This document shows, piece after piece, positions 63,992 to 64,000 of a stretch of 64,000 nt of DNA. The DNA is from an uncultured Lachnospiraceae bacterium (GTDB lineage: Bacteria > Bacillota > Clostridia > Lachnospirales > Lachnospiraceae): assembly GCA_947174015.1 (NCBI GenBank), contig CAMWHJ010000009.1, positions 1-64,000 of the forward strand. The letters are read 5' to 3'. The position numbers were made by a program, and so were the translations under genes. The notes below the pieces were generated by a model. It did no database searches and was not told the DNA's origin. It was given only the letters and a program-made list of their open reading frames with translations. Each line of letters opens with the position of its first letter. Within the stretch, counting starts at the first letter, position 1.

Positions 63992-64000
63992 TTGTAATTC

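Overview
The window looks like a chromosomal segment of an anaerobic, low-to-moderate-GC Clostridium-class Firmicute, most likely Lachnospiraceae. The reasons are the strong AGGAGG ribosome binding sites, sigma-A promoters of the TTGACA/TATAAT type, a single-copy clostridial housekeeping order (aspS, HD-GYP protein, hemZ, metallo-hydrolase, relA, apt; rpsO next to pnp; ppk1 next to ppx), and short spacers filled with dispersed palindromic repeats. I see no transposase, prophage or CRISPR array. The taxonomic call is inference from gene content, not from a search.

Layout. 1-23.6 kb is core genome, nearly all on the minus strand: two chemoreceptors, aspS, hemZ, relA, apt, pnp, rpsO, truA, ppk1, ppx, hisS, cdd and punA. 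24.1-26.6 kb is a plus-strand pair (ABC-F ATPase and PHP phosphoesterase). 26.8-46 kb is a minus-strand sulfur block: nifS-nifU-cysE, nadA, an IscR-type Rrf2 regulator, a nitrogenase-like operon (nifB, NifX-like, nifH, a divergent cysK, nifD-like, nifK-like, Cys-rich NifX-like), a divergent tRNA-Cys, a YezD-like small protein, a second cysK, then metC-like/patB/gshA/EgtC-like genes behind a LysR regulator. 46.5-53 kb holds a TerD-VWA fusion, tRNA-Glu, and a two-component system with an ABC exporter. 53.2-56.3 kb is an operon I cannot recognise. 56.3-64 kb returns to core genes (icd, a GntR regulator, an intracellular subtilase, small proteins, leuS).

The most interesting system is the sulfur block. 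The NifDK-like pair keeps the P-cluster cysteines and the cofactor cysteine. By motif alignment it lacks the residues corresponding to Gln191 and His195 of Azotobacter NifD, and there is no nifE, nifN or nifV here. It is therefore unlikely to fix nitrogen. A cysteine synthase gene lies between nifH and the nifD-like gene, serine acetyltransferase and cysteine desulfurase lie nearby, and C-S lyases and a gamma-glutamyl module follow. I infer a nitrogenase-like reductase that frees sulfide or a thiol from an organic sulfur compound for cysteine synthesis, in the spirit of methylthio-alkane reductase. The substrate is unknown. Two candidate cis-elements (CCTAT-N7-ATAGG behind both the nifS and cysK promoters; a 44-bp block before cysK and metC) suggest the block is one regulon. 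A tRNA-Cys-like gene with a GCA anticodon but an A discriminator, directly before nifB, is the second major oddity.

Several small genes and pseudogenes (a frameshifted HAD phosphatase, a two-component remnant, a rhodanese remnant and others) fill the gaps. Starts were chosen mainly by ribosome binding site, and several differ from the longest open frame.
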